DNA of 64,000 nt from Methylosinus sp. C49 (lineage in GTDB: Bacteria; Pseudomonadota; Alphaproteobacteria; Rhizobiales; Beijerinckiaceae). Both the position numbers and the translations under genes were made by a program. Every line of letters begins with the position of its first letter. Position 1 is the stretch's first letter. Shown in pieces: positions 8,397 to 16,884 of this stretch. Location of the stretch: NCBI RefSeq assembly GCF_009936375.1, contig NZ_AP022332.1:372001-436000 (forward strand). Reading direction: 5' to 3'. The notes below the pieces were generated by a model. The model was not told the DNA's origin and ran no database searches. It saw only the letters and a program-made list of their open reading frames with translations.

Positions 8397-9272
8397 ATGG
8401 AATTGCCGCTCGGATCGGCGGTTCGCCGGACGTCCCCCGCATTTTGTCGCCACGCGCCTTTGCGCGCGGGCGTCGCGCTCCTGACTCTGCTCGCCCTCTC
8501 GGCCTGCGAGACCGCCGGCGTGCTGCGGCCGCCGGGACGCGGCTTCGCCGAGACCGACGCCGCCGACCCGAGAGCGGCCAACGCGAATATAGAGTCGCTG
8601 TCGGAGGTCGTGCGCCGCAATCCCAGCGCCGAGGCCTTCAACACGCGCGGCGTGGCGCTGGCCAAGATCGGCCAGTTCCAGGAGGCGATCGCCGATTTCT
8701 CCCAGGCGATCAAGATCGAGCCCAACAACGCCGCCGCCTTCACCAATCGCGCCCTCGCCTTCCGCCAGACCGGCCGCAACGATCAGGCGCGGCTCGATTT
8801 CGACCGCGCCATCGACGTGAACCCCAATCACGCCCCGGCCTATATCGGCCGCGCCAATCTCTTGCGCGCGCAGGGCAATCTGGATCAGGCGCTCTCCGAT
8901 CTGGACGCCGCGATCCGGCTCAATCCCGAGAGCGCGCAGGCGTTTCACGCGCGCGGGCTGATCCATCAGAAGCGCGGCGACAATCAGCGCGCCGTCACCG
9001 ATTTCGACAACGCTATCGACCGCGATCCCTTCGCGGCGGCGCCCTATCAGGCGCGCGGCGAGAGCCTCGTGACGATGGGCAATTACGACAAGGCGATCGA
9101 GGATTTCAACGCCGCGCTCAATGTCGACAATAAGAGCGCGCCGGCCTGGGCGTGGCTCGGCCTCGCCTATGAGCGCAAGGGCAATCGCCAGAAGGCCGCG
9201 GAATCCTATCAGCGCGCTCTGGCGCTCGATCCGCAGCAGCCGATCGCGAAACAGGGCTCCTCGCGCGGCTGA
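8397..9272 (+). CDS. TPR-repeat lipoprotein (NlpI-like)
   Basis: Starting at ATG 8397, ten bases after GAGGAGG, the protein has 291 residues. A basic N-terminus and hydrophobic stretch end in the lipobox LSAC, so it should be an envelope lipoprotein anchored at that cysteine. The rest contains at least six tetratricopeptide repeats (for example AFNTRGVALAKIGQFQEAI and AYIGRANLLRAQGNLDQAL). These form a superhelix for protein-protein contacts. The layout resembles NlpI and other TPR lipoproteins that scaffold peptidoglycan enzymes. The partner is unknown. Confidence 0.85.
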   Translation: MELPLGSAVRRTSPAFCRHAPLRAGVALLTLLALSACETAGVLRPPGRGFAETDAADPRAANANIESLSEVVRRNPSAEAFNTRGVALAKIGQFQEAIADFSQAIKIEPNNAAAFTNRALAFRQTGRNDQARLDFDRAIDVNPNHAPAYIGRANLLRAQGNLDQALSDLDAAIRLNPESAQAFHARGLIHQKRGDNQRAVTDFDNAIDRDPFAAAPYQARGESLVTMGNYDKAIEDFNAALNVDNKSAPAWAWLGLAYERKGNRQKAAESYQRALALDPQQPIAKQGSSRG

Positions 9273-9275
9273 GCC

Positions 9276-10115
9276 TCAATCGCTCGCTTCTAGACGCCGC
9301 GGCGTCGTCAGCGCGGCGTCCACCCAGCGGGCGACGCGCGGAAACACATCGGGCAAACCCAGCACCAGATGCTGCCCGCCGGGCACGAGCACGAAGCGCT
9401 TCGGCTCATTTGCGAGATCGAAGAGCTTGCGCCCGAGCGCGATCGGCACCACGCCATCCTTGTCGCCATGCACGATCAGCACGGGAACATGCACCTCGCG
9501 AATGGCGAGATCGGAGCGGAACTGATCCAGCATCAGCCAGCGCACCGGCAGAAAGCCATAGCGCGTCTCGGCGACGTCGGCCGCCGAGGAGAAGGGCGAG
9601 TCGAGCGCCAGCGCCGCCGCCTCCCGCCGCGCGGCGAGCTGCGTCGCGACGCCCGAGCCCAATGATTCCCCGACGATGACGATCCGCTCCGGCCCATAGC
9701 CGCGCGCGCGGGCCGCCGCATAGGCGGCCTCGGCGTCACGTATCAGGCCCTCTTGCGTCGGCGTTCCGCTGGAGCCGGCGTAGCCGCGATAGGCGATGGC
9801 GAGAAAGCCATAGCCTTCGCCCATGAAAAATCGAAAGCGCGCGACACGATCGACGAGCCCGCCAGCGTTGCCGTGGAAATAGAGCAGCACCGGCCGCCCC
9901 TCGCGCGGCGGCGCATGCCAGGCGACGATCGTCTCGCCGTCCGCGGTCGCGAGCTTCAGTTCCTCGACGCCGGAGAGCCCCGCCTGCTGCGGCGAGATTT
10001 GGCGCGTGTCCGGCAAATATTGCAGGCGTCGCTGAAACAGGCCGAGCGCCGCCGAGGCCAGAACATAGGCTCCGACGACGATCAGCAGCGTCCATTTCAG
10101 CAACGCCAGCGCCAT
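9276..10115 (-). CDS. Membrane-anchored alpha/beta hydrolase (ABHD13/YfhR-like)
   Basis: The 279-residue protein has an N-terminal membrane anchor (about residues 5-25) and then an alpha/beta-hydrolase domain. It shows the oxyanion region YFHGNAGG (79-86), the nucleophile elbow GESLGSG (Ser151), an acidic residue in VHGDKDGVV and a late histidine in PGGQHLVL. That is the complete catalytic triad. The family hydrolyses esters or thioesters; the substrate is unknown. It is convergent with the TPR lipoprotein gene and is followed upstream by the terC gene on the same strand with only six bases between them, so they may be co-transcribed. Confidence 0.85.
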   Translation of the reverse strand: MALALLKWTLLIVVGAYVLASAALGLFQRRLQYLPDTRQISPQQAGLSGVEELKLATADGETIVAWHAPPREGRPVLLYFHGNAGGLVDRVARFRFFMGEGYGFLAIAYRGYAGSSGTPTQEGLIRDAEAAYAAARARGYGPERIVIVGESLGSGVATQLAARREAAALALDSPFSSAADVAETRYGFLPVRWLMLDQFRSDLAIREVHVPVLIVHGDKDGVVPIALGRKLFDLANEPKRFVLVPGGQHLVLGLPDVFPRVARWVDAALTTPRRLEASD

Positions 10116-10121
10116 GGGCGA

Positions 10122-10823
10122 TCAGCCTCCGCTTTCGGCCTTGCGCCGCGCCTCGGCGCGCTCATCGAGCTTCACCGCGATGAAGCCCGCGACGAGCACG
10201 AGAACGGCGCCGGCGATAGAGGCGCCGAGTTCGAAATGCGCCGGCGCGGTCCAGCCGAATTTCTCCCAGATCGGATCGCTGGCGATGAGTTCGCCCGAAA
10301 TCCAGCCGAGCAGGCCCGCGCCGGCCCAGACCAGAATGGGGAAGCGCGACAGCGCCTGCATCAGCAGGCCGGCGCCGAAAACCACGATCGGCACAGAAAC
10401 GCCGAGGCCGAAGACGATGAGCGGCATGGAGCCTTCCGCCGCGCCGGCGATGGCGATGACATTGTCGAGCGACATCACCGCATCCGCCATTATGATGGCC
10501 GCCACCGCGCCCCAGAGGTCCTCTTTGGCCTCCATATGATGCTCGGTCTCGTCGACGAGCAGCTTGGTGGCGACGCCGAGCAGCATCAGCCCGCCGAGCG
10601 CCTTGAGCGCCGGAATCGCCATGAGCTGAATGACCACGAAGGCGAAGGCGATACGCAGCGTCACGCCGCCGCCCGCGCCCAGCAAAATGCCCCATCGTCG
10701 CTGCTGTTTCGGAAGCTTGTGACAGGCGAGAGCGATGAGAATCGCATTGTCGCCGGAGAGAAGCAGATCGATCCAGATGATCTCTAAGACTTGGAAGCCG
10801 ACGGAAAGCTCGTCGCCGTTCAT
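10122..10823 (-). CDS. TerC family integral membrane protein
   Basis: The 233-residue membrane protein shows the TerC signature twice: LLLSGDNAILIALA near the N-terminus and DAVMSLDNVIAIAG in the middle. These intramembrane Asp/Asn pairs are metal-binding in the family. About seven membrane helices can be counted. TerC proteins such as Alx and YceF/YoaE relatives export Mn2+ or assist metal loading of secreted proteins. No yybP-ykoY riboswitch-like structure is evident upstream. The start at ATG 10823 was chosen because the family begins close to its first signature. Confidence 0.9.
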   Translation of the reverse strand: MNGDELSVGFQVLEIIWIDLLLSGDNAILIALACHKLPKQQRRWGILLGAGGGVTLRIAFAFVVIQLMAIPALKALGGLMLLGVATKLLVDETEHHMEAKEDLWGAVAAIIMADAVMSLDNVIAIAGAAEGSMPLIVFGLGVSVPIVVFGAGLLMQALSRFPILVWAGAGLLGWISGELIASDPIWEKFGWTAPAHFELGASIAGAVLVLVAGFIAVKLDERAEARRKAESGG

Positions 10824-10917
10824 TGACTTGGGTGTCCAACCCTGCCCGAGGGCAGTATGCGCGCGATCATATCGCGCTTCATAGGGCCAACGCCAGCGAG
10901 ATCGGTGGCGCTTCGCG

Positions 10918-11550
10918 CTATCGCCGCGTCTTGGCCGCGACATTGGCCGGCGCCGGCGCGCAAGGCGGCATGAAATCGGCGAGCTTCTTCTCATCCGCGC
11001 CGGGCGGATGGGCGTCATGGCCGATCAGCAGCGGCAGCCAGCCGAGCCCGTCATCCGCATGCACATAAACGTCGAAAATCACCCCGCCAGCGGGGATTTC
11101 CGCGCGGCGGCAATAGAGCCCGCCCTCGAGATCGAGCGCGCCATGGGCTTTCGCGCCGCTCTCGCGCCAGCGCTTTCCCTCCTCCTGCGCGGCGCGAATG
11201 GCGGCGAGATCGCGCCTGTCGGCCTCGAAAACCATCAGCCCGCCGTTCGTCGCCGAGTCGAGCCCGGCGAGAATGGGCCGGTCTTCCGCATGGGCGGCGG
11301 GGACGAGGCGAATCGTCACCACGCGCTTCGCCGCTTCCTCGCCTTCGCGCCAATAGGTGGCGACGATGCGCGCGCTCGTCGGCGTCGGCTCAAGCCAATC
11401 GGGCGCGCGCAAGGCGAGGCGGAGTGGCGCGACATCGGCTGTCGAGAGATCGAAGGAGCGCAGCTTCCATTGTGTGGAGAGCGGAACGCCGTTGCAGGCC
11501 GAAAGAAGAAGAGCAGAGGCGAGCGCGAGAGACGGGAGGCCACGGGTCAT
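10918..11550 (-). CDS. Lipoprotein of unknown function
   Basis: From ATG 11550 the protein has 210 residues, with a signal peptide ending in the lipobox LLSAC. The mature part contains two later cysteines (GLYCRRAEI and MPPCAPAP). I recognise no domain. The framing phrases (STADVAPLRLALRAPDWL, ATYWREGEEA) look like an alphaproteobacterial hypothetical lipoprotein. It is divergent from the DUF2975/XRE pair and shares their upstream region, which holds an AT-rich inverted repeat. Confidence 0.6.
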   Translation of the reverse strand: MTRGLPSLALASALLLSACNGVPLSTQWKLRSFDLSTADVAPLRLALRAPDWLEPTPTSARIVATYWREGEEAAKRVVTIRLVPAAHAEDRPILAGLDSATNGGLMVFEADRRDLAAIRAAQEEGKRWRESGAKAHGALDLEGGLYCRRAEIPAGGVIFDVYVHADDGLGWLPLLIGHDAHPPGADEKKLADFMPPCAPAPANVAAKTRR

Positions 11551-11584
11551 GGATCGCTTCCTGTTGTTAGATGATATTTTCATG

Positions 11585-11612
11585 TTTGACATTAAAAATA
11601 ATATGTGTCAAA
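11585..11612. promoter_or_regulatory. Inverted repeat TTTGACA...TGTCAAA in divergent promoter region
   Basis: TTTGACA at 11585-11591 and TGTCAAA at 11606-11612 form a perfect 7-base inverted repeat with a 14-base AT-rich spacer. It lies between the lipoprotein gene (leftward, start 11550) and the DUF2975 gene (rightward, start 11679). The left arm also supplies a consensus -35 hexamer (TTGACA) for the rightward genes. It is a good candidate operator for the XRE regulator encoded two genes downstream; that link is inference. Confidence 0.45.
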
Positions 11613-11678
11613 TTGTTTTCATCGCGCATGTCGGCAATTTTGCCGACGCTGCCGAAAAGGCGAAAAGGATAGAGTTCC

Positions 11679-12242
11679 ATGACCGACGCCACCGCTTTCC
11701 AGGACCCGCGTCTTTCCGCGCTGCGGGCGCGCATCGGCTGGATCTGCCAGACGATTCGCGCGCTCGTCATTTTCTTCGCGGCGGCCGATCTGCTCGCTGT
11801 GCTGACATTCTGGGCCGACCCCGGAAAGGTCGAGCGCCATTATCGCGAGCTGTTGCAGATCGACGTTTCGGGCGCTTCGCAAAGCCAATATGCGACGGCG
11901 ACGGCGCTGAGCCTCGTCGTCTGGGTCTTCGTCGCCGTCATCTGCTTTTGCCTGTGGCGCGTGTTCAGCCTCTATCTCGAAGGCGGCGTCTTCTCCGCGG
12001 AGGCGGCGCTATGGCTGCGGCGCGCGGGCGTCATCGGTCTGATCACAGTCCTTCTGGACGTGGCGATGCGCTCCGCGATCATTCTGGCCATCGCCTCGCA
12101 TCTTCCCTATGCGCAGAGCCATCATGGCTACATAAGGCTCGAGGATCTGCTGAACGTCATCTTCCTGCTGATGCTGATCGCCATTGCGCATATCTTCAAG
12201 ACGGCCGCCGACATCGCCGGCGAGCACGCGCAATTCGTGTGA
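11679..12242 (+). CDS. DUF2975 membrane protein
   Basis: The 187-residue protein has four hydrophobic helices spread along the chain (around 25-45, 75-98, 115-135 and 155-172) in the DUF2975 pattern. It is followed six bases later by a small XRE/Cro-type regulator. The DUF2975 plus YozG-like regulator pair is a recurrent two-gene unit in bacteria. Its biological role is not settled; a membrane-located partner controlling the regulator is often assumed. No catalytic residues are visible. Confidence 0.75.
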   Translation: MTDATAFQDPRLSALRARIGWICQTIRALVIFFAAADLLAVLTFWADPGKVERHYRELLQIDVSGASQSQYATATALSLVVWVFVAVICFCLWRVFSLYLEGGVFSAEAALWLRRAGVIGLITVLLDVAMRSAIILAIASHLPYAQSHHGYIRLEDLLNVIFLLMLIAIAHIFKTAADIAGEHAQFV

Positions 12243-12247
12243 GCGCC

Positions 12248-12472
12248 ATGGCGATCGTGGTCAATCTCGACGTGATGCTCGCGCGGCGCAAGATGCGCTC
12301 GCGCGATCTCGCGCAACGCATCGGCATCGCCGAGCAGAATGTGAGCCTTTTGAAATCCGGCAAGGTGAAAGGAATTCGCTTCGATACGCTGGAGAAGATC
12401 TGCGAGGTCTTGGACTGCCAGCCGGGCGACATTCTGGAATATCGCCCGGAGGAGAAAGGGAAGGGAGGTTGA
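12248..12472 (+). CDS. XRE/Cro-type transcriptional regulator (YozG-like)
   Basis: The 74-residue protein is a single helix-turn-helix domain. It reads LDVMLARRKMRSRDLAQRIG, then AEQNVSLLKSGKVKGIRF, then LEKICEVLDCQPGDILEY, the pattern of small Cro/CI regulators such as YozG. It starts six bases after the DUF2975 stop, so the two are one operon. The likely target is its own promoter (see the inverted repeat at 11585-11612). The open frame extends further upstream, but only this part has the conserved pattern. Confidence 0.85.
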   Translation: MAIVVNLDVMLARRKMRSRDLAQRIGIAEQNVSLLKSGKVKGIRFDTLEKICEVLDCQPGDILEYRPEEKGKGG

Positions 12473-12485
12473 TTTGTTGACATTG

Positions 12486-12515
12486 GCGCGCGTAGCAGTC
12501 TCCTGCTACCGCGCG
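12486..12515. terminator. Hairpin after the DUF2975/XRE operon
   Basis: GTAGCAG (12492-12498) pairs with CTGCTAC (12503-12509) around a four-base loop. The stem continues outward with GCGCG/CGCGC after one C-C mismatch. It sits just after the XRE stop. There is no T run, so an intrinsic terminator is only one reading. Confidence 0.4.
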
Positions 12516-12589
12516 ACTTACGGAAGGGGCTCGTTTGCCTCACGTTAGCTTGGTAATAGCATTGCGCCCGATTGTGTAGAGAAAAGCGA

Positions 12590-13039
12590 ATGGAATATCT
12601 CGGAAGCCAATTGGAATATTTTGCGGCGAGGTGGTTCGGCACTCTCGCAGTCACGGGGCTTATTTGGGGCGCTGCGACGTACCGCTTTGGGTGGAGGCCA
12701 ACCCTGTGCATGTCGGTTACGGCCTTTCCCGGCTTCTTGCTGCAAACCGCCGTGATCTTTTTGATATTGGATGCCTCCGTGATCAGAACATTCTACGATA
12801 TGCCATTCCTTGCAGCGCTCATACGCGCTCTGCCTCTGCTCTTATTAGGGCTGTCAGGAACCCTCATTTATGGATTCCTCTTCAACTGGATTCCTTTTCT
12901 CGTGTTCGTTTACCTGCTCATCGGTCGGGCGCGGAGAACAGGACGATGGGATCGATGGAGCGCTTCCTCTATCCTCACATATTCGACGATGCTTTTGAGC
13001 TATGTGATGACGCAAGCTTTCTTGAATGCAGAACATTGA
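12590..13039 (+). CDS. Small integral membrane protein, unknown
   Basis: From ATG 12590 the protein has 149 residues with about four hydrophobic helices (about 18-34, 42-64, 75-100 and 105-118). I recognise no family. Local base composition is slightly less GC-rich than the neighbours, which together with the lack of a recognised family suggests acquired or fast-evolving DNA. It ends about 77 bases before an orphan DUF1778 gene. Confidence 0.45.
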   Translation: MEYLGSQLEYFAARWFGTLAVTGLIWGAATYRFGWRPTLCMSVTAFPGFLLQTAVIFLILDASVIRTFYDMPFLAALIRALPLLLLGLSGTLIYGFLFNWIPFLVFVYLLIGRARRTGRWDRWSASSILTYSTMLLSYVMTQAFLNAEH

Positions 13040-13116
13040 GAGCACAATGACGGCCAGAAGCGAACGAGAAGATCAATTATCCGCGGTATATAATTTGGCC
13101 GACTTTCGGAGACGTC

Positions 13117-13404
13117 ATGACCGCGGACAATGAGCGAACGGCGAGGCTGGAAACGCGTCTCGGATTGGAGGCGCTGGCCATGATCAAGCGCGCCGCCGAA
13201 ATCCAAGGCCGCAGCGTCAACGATTTTGTGGTCGTCGCCGCGCAGGAAGCGGCGCTGCGCACGATCGCGGAAACACAGATCATCCGTCTCTCGGTGGAAG
13301 ATCAGCGGATTTTCGCCGATGCCATCCTCGACCCGCCGACGCCGGCGCCGGGGCTGCTGCGCGCCGCCGACGCCCATCGCCGACTCGTCGAGGCTCCGAA
13401 GTGA
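13117..13404 (+). CDS. DUF1778 (TacA-type) antitoxin-like protein, orphan
   Basis: The 95-residue protein has the DUF1778 pattern. A ribbon-helix-helix start (TARLETRLGLEALAMIKRAA) is followed by GRSVNDFVVVAAQEAA and a C-terminal LSVEDQRIFADAILDPP segment, which normally wraps around a GNAT toxin (TacT). No acetyltransferase gene follows; the next gene is on the opposite strand 16 bases later. It is either an orphan antitoxin or a stand-alone regulator. A second, degraded DUF1778/GNAT pair lies at 16.7-17.1 kb. Confidence 0.75.
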   Translation: MTADNERTARLETRLGLEALAMIKRAAEIQGRSVNDFVVVAAQEAALRTIAETQIIRLSVEDQRIFADAILDPPTPAPGLLRAADAHRRLVEAPK

Positions 13405-13420
13405 CCGCGGAGTCCCGCTC

Positions 13421-14170
13421 TCACTTCAAGAACACGTAAATATCCACCTCTAGCCCATCGTCGTCGCTGGTCTTCAGATCGGTGAGATATTCCTCGACGA
13501 ACAGATTTTTCGTGTCGAGACCCTTCTCGTCCAGAAAGGCGGTGATCGCCTCATAGGTCGAGTCGATCTCCTCATAAGGCCCGCGATGCTGGAATTTCAG
13601 CGCCTTGCCGGCAGGCGAGGCCCCGGCCTCGACGCCATGCTCGAATTTGGCCTTGGCCTCGGGCGGGCGCGTCAGCGGCAGCATGGCTTCGAAATGAAAG
13701 CCATTGTCATCCGTCTCGGTGAAGGCGACCAGCGGGCGGCCGTCCGCGGTGAGGCCGGCTTTGGAGGCGGCGATGCGCAGGCTGGAAATTGCCTCGGAGA
13801 GCGTCTTGAGCCCATCCGTCCATGTGCCCTGGCCGCGCAATTTGAGGACGGGCCGGGCGATGATATCGGTCGCCTGGCCGGCGACGGCGTCGGCTTGCGC
13901 CTGGGCCTCCGCCTCGGCCTGAGAGGGCGCGTCGAGGTCGAGCGTCGGCTTCGGCGCGACGGGGCTGTCCGGCGCGGCGGGCGCGGACTTTTGCGGCGTC
14001 TCCGCCGCGACCTGCGCGCTCGGCGCCGGAACGACGGCGGTGGGGATGGGCGAAGTGGATGTCGCGCCGAAAAAGGCTCCCGCGACGACGGCGAGAACGG
14101 CCAGAACCGCAACAAAGGGCCAAGCGCGCTTCAATCTCTGCGTGAAGCCCTCATCGCTCGAATTGCTCAT
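13421..14170 (-). CDS. Membrane-anchored GyrI/effector-binding-like domain protein
   Basis: The 249-residue protein (start ATG 14170) has one N-terminal membrane anchor (about 18-38), a Pro/Ala-rich linker (about 45-95) and a C-terminal domain. That domain has the GyrI/AraC effector-binding pattern, for example RPLVAFTETDDNGFHFEAMLP and the later KFQHRGPYEEIDSTYEAITAFL with VEEYLTD near the end. Related alphaproteobacterial proteins are annotated as SRPBCC or GyrI-like with an unknown ligand. The much longer open frame upstream on this strand is antisense to dapF and is not included. Confidence 0.7.
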   Translation of the reverse strand: MSNSSDEGFTQRLKRAWPFVAVLAVLAVVAGAFFGATSTSPIPTAVVPAPSAQVAAETPQKSAPAAPDSPVAPKPTLDLDAPSQAEAEAQAQADAVAGQATDIIARPVLKLRGQGTWTDGLKTLSEAISSLRIAASKAGLTADGRPLVAFTETDDNGFHFEAMLPLTRPPEAKAKFEHGVEAGASPAGKALKFQHRGPYEEIDSTYEAITAFLDEKGLDTKNLFVEEYLTDLKTSDDDGLEVDIYVFLK

Positions 14171-14248
14171 GGGTCTCGTCCTCTTTGAAAGCGCGGGCGC
14201 CGGCCATAGCGTCGCGATTCGATTCTCTATATACGCCTGTAACAGGAA

Positions 14249-15127
14249 ATGAACGGCATGATGACCAGCCCGCTCGCCGGCCTCCCGATCTTTCGCATGA
14301 ACGGGATCGGCAATGAAATTCTCGTTCTCGACTTGCGCAGCGCGGGCCTCGAGGTCGCGCCCGCCGAGGCGCGCGCCATCGCCCGCGCCCCTGGCCTGCG
14401 CTTCGACCAGCTGATGGTCCTGCATGCGCCGCGCCATGCGGACGCGAACGCCTATATGCGCATCTACAATACCGACGGCTCGCTCTCCGCCGCCTGCGGC
14501 AATGGCACGCGCTGCGTCGCCTATGTGCTCGGCCGCGCCGGGGAAGGCGAGGCGCTGACGCTGGAGACCGACGCCGGCCCAGTGCGCACATGGCGCGCGG
14601 GCGAGACGCGCTTTACCGTCGATATGGGCGCGCCTCGACTCGGCTGGCGGGACATACCGCTCGCCGCCGAAGCCCCCGATACGAGAAATGTGCCGCTCGC
14701 GCCTGAAGTCCAGGGGGCGCCCGCCGCCTTTTCGGCTGTCAACATGGGCAATCCGCATGCGGTCTTCTTCGTCGCGGACCCGCTGTCCATCGATCTCGCC
14801 ACGCTCGGGCCGCAGCTCGAGCATCACCCTCTCTTCCCCCAGCGCGCCAATATCTCCTTCGCGAAGATCGTCGCGCCGGATGAGATTTTGCTGCGCGTCT
14901 GGGAGCGCGGCACGGGCGAGACGCGCGCCTGCGGCTCGGCCGCCTGCGCGACGCTGGTGGCGGCCGCCCGCGCCGGCCTCTCCGCCCGCGAGGCCCGCAT
15001 TCGCCTGCCGGGGGGCGAACTCGTCATCGCCTGGGGGCCGGACGATCATGTGATGATGACCGGCAACGTCGAGCTCGAATTCGAGACGGCGCTGGAAGCC
15101 GGCTACTTCGCCGAGCTGGATTCGTGA
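14249..15127 (+). CDS. dapF: Diaminopimelate epimerase
   Basis: The 292-residue protein interconverts LL- and meso-diaminopimelate for lysine and peptidoglycan synthesis. The two catalytic cysteines are visible as ACGNGTRC (Cys83) and RACGSAAC (Cys228). [14 protein letters not shown] near the start and [11 protein letters not shown] in the middle complete the family pattern. The stop overlaps the mtaB start by four bases (GTGA), so the two genes are translationally coupled, as in many Hyphomicrobiales. The start could also be a little downstream, at one of the other N-terminal methionines. Confidence 0.95.
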   Translation: MNGMMTSPLAGLPIFRMNGIGNEILVLDLRSAGLEVAPAEARAIARAPGLRFDQLMVLHAPRHADANAYMRIYNTDGSLSAACGNGTRCVAYVLGRAGEGEALTLETDAGPVRTWRAGETRFTVDMGAPRLGWRDIPLAAEAPDTRNVPLAPEVQGAPAAFSAVNMGNPHAVFFVADPLSIDLATLGPQLEHHPLFPQRANISFAKIVAPDEILLRVWERGTGETRACGSAACATLVAAARAGLSAREARIRLPGGELVIAWGPDDHVMMTGNVELEFETALEAGYFAELDS

Positions 15128-16281
15128 CCGCCGCGGTCGACATCGTCACCTTCGGCTGCCGCCTCAATTACGTCGATTCCGAGCGGCTGCTGCGCGAGGC
15201 GCGCGCCGGCGCGCAAAGCGAGCGCGTCATCGTCAATACTTGCGCCGTGACGGCCGAGGCGACGCGCCAGGCGCGGCAGACGATCCGCCGCCTGAGGCGC
15301 GAGAGGCCGACGGCCGAGATCGTGGTCGCCGGCTGCGCGGCGCGCATCGACCCCCAGAGCTTCGCGGCAATGGATGGCGTTGCGCGCGTGCTGACCGAGC
15401 CGGGCGAGACGCGCGCCGACAGCGCCGCCGAAGGGCAGACGCGCGCCTTTCTCGCCGTGCAGAACGGCTGCGACCATAGCTGCACTTTCTGCATCATTCC
15501 CTTGGGCCGCGGCCCCTCGCGCTCGATCGCGCCGGGCGAGGTCGTCGCCGAGGCGCGGCGCCTCGTCGTGAGCGGCAAGCGCGAGATCGTGCTGACCGGC
15601 GTCGATCTGACGAGCTACGCCGCCGAGGGAGTTACGCTCGGCGGACTCGCGCGCGCGCTGCTGCGGGAATTGCCGCAGCTCGAGCGGCTGCGGCTCTCGT
15701 CCATCGACTGCATAGAGGCCGACGCCGCGCTTTTCGATTGCATGGCCACAGAGCCGCGTTTGACGCCGCATCTGCATCTCTCGCTGCAATCGGGCGATGA
15801 TCTGATCTTGAAGCGCATGAAGCGCCGCCATTCGCGCGCCGACGCCATCCGCTTTTGCGCCGAGCTGCGCGAAGCGCGGCCGGATATCGTCTTCGGCGCC
15901 GATTTCATCGTGGGCTTTCCCACCGAGACGGAAGACATGTTCGCCCGCACGCTCGCTCTCGTCGAGGAGTGCGGGCTGACGCATCTGCATGTCTTCCCCT
16001 ATTCGCCGCGTCCCGGCACGCCGGCGGCGCTGATGCCGCAGGTGAATGGCGCATTGGTGAAGGAGCGCGCCGCCCGCCTGCGCGCGGCCGGTGACGCGGC
16101 GCTCATCCGCCATCTCGACGCGCAGATCGGCAAGACATTGCGCGTGCTGACGGAAAAGGGCGGCATGGCAAGAGCCGAAGATTTCACGGCCCTGCGCACG
16201 CCCGGCGCCGAGGCGGGGCGCATGCTGGATATGCGCGTGACGGGGCATGACGGGAAAGCGTTGAGCGGGCGATTACTCTAG
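15124..16281 (+). CDS. mtaB: tRNA threonylcarbamoyladenosine methylthiotransferase MtaB
   Basis: The 385-residue radical SAM enzyme adds a methylthio group to threonylcarbamoyladenosine at tRNA position 37. The N-terminal domain has the three cluster cysteines C12 (GCRLN), C40 (VNTCAV) and C71 (VAGCAA). The radical SAM motif CDHSCTFC supplies C116, C120 and C123. [12 protein letters not shown] and the [14 protein letters not shown] segment are family hallmarks, and a TRAM-like end follows. It starts on GTG at 15124, inside the dapF stop. Confidence 0.93.
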   Translation: MTAAVDIVTFGCRLNYVDSERLLREARAGAQSERVIVNTCAVTAEATRQARQTIRRLRRERPTAEIVVAGCAARIDPQSFAAMDGVARVLTEPGETRADSAAEGQTRAFLAVQNGCDHSCTFCIIPLGRGPSRSIAPGEVVAEARRLVVSGKREIVLTGVDLTSYAAEGVTLGGLARALLRELPQLERLRLSSIDCIEADAALFDCMATEPRLTPHLHLSLQSGDDLILKRMKRRHSRADAIRFCAELREARPDIVFGADFIVGFPTETEDMFARTLALVEECGLTHLHVFPYSPRPGTPAALMPQVNGALVKERAARLRAAGDAALIRHLDAQIGKTLRVLTEKGGMARAEDFTALRTPGAEAGRMLDMRVTGHDGKALSGRLL

Positions 16282-16313
16282 CCCGCGAACAGAGATGGCG
16301 CGCATAGCTGCCG

Positions 16314-16739
16314 CTAGGAAATTTTGCGCTTCCAATAAGCGTCGTCCGCTGCGAGCCGAACGCGATTCCAAATTTCATCGCTCATCTGGAACCGGCACGC
16401 ACCGCCGAGGACCCAAGCCATTCGGCGATCTAGGTGCGCTTCGCTTTCAAACCTATCGATAAAGTCCCGGCCATGGAACGAGAGCAAATCTTCGACTGGA
16501 CCTGCGGCAAGCGCCCCGCATGCTGCCTGCGCTTCCGTCGCGGCTTCGCCGTAAAAATCTGCCTCCGGGTAGGCTTTCACGACCAATATGATCGTGTCCC
16601 ACGTGAGTTCCGGCTCCTCTCGCGGGAAGTCCGACAACAAAAACTGCGCTAGACCGTTCGACAGGTCACTTCCAACATTCCCTCGGCAGGCTATCCAATC
16701 GGCTGCAAGCTCATTCGGCGTGGGATTCGCCCAAGTCAT
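16314..16739 (-). CDS. DUF6869-like protein
   Basis: The 141-residue acidic protein carries AGPVEDLLSFHGRDFIDRFE and a nearby MAWVLGGACRFQMSDEIW, which match the DUF6869 pattern as I recall it. The function is unknown; members often occur near toxin-antitoxin or immunity genes. Its start lies inside the truncated GNAT toxin frame (16711-16884), so the gene appears to have replaced the toxin's C-terminal part. A helical, cytoplasmic protein is expected. Confidence 0.6.
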   Translation of the reverse strand: MTWANPTPNELAADWIACRGNVGSDLSNGLAQFLLSDFPREEPELTWDTIILVVKAYPEADFYGEAATEAQAACGALAAGPVEDLLSFHGRDFIDRFESEAHLDRRMAWVLGGACRFQMSDEIWNRVRLAADDAYWKRKIS

Positions 16740-16884
16740 ATACCATTCCTCCGCTCGCGACCGCGTGCTGCTTCAGCCATTCATTCAGGCGGCGCTTGTC
16801 GCAATCGAAGGTCCGAAAATCATGCTTGGTCGGATCGACCCGCGCGGGCGCATGAAATATTGGCCGGCGCTCTACCTTTCCCAT
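16711..16884 (-). pseudogene. Truncated GNAT-type toxin (TacT) remnant
   Basis: From ATG 16884 the minus strand reads a 57-residue frame. It contains PTKHDFRTFDCDKRRLNEWL followed by KQHAV. This is the N-terminal signature of TacT-type acetyltransferase toxins, which acetylate aminoacyl-tRNA. The frame stops at 16711, and the acetyl-CoA-binding core (RxxGxG/A) is missing. Its start overlaps the stop of the DUF1778 gene by 13 bases, the normal operon layout. The 3' part coincides with the start of the DUF6869-like gene. The toxin is therefore inactive. Confidence 0.6.
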
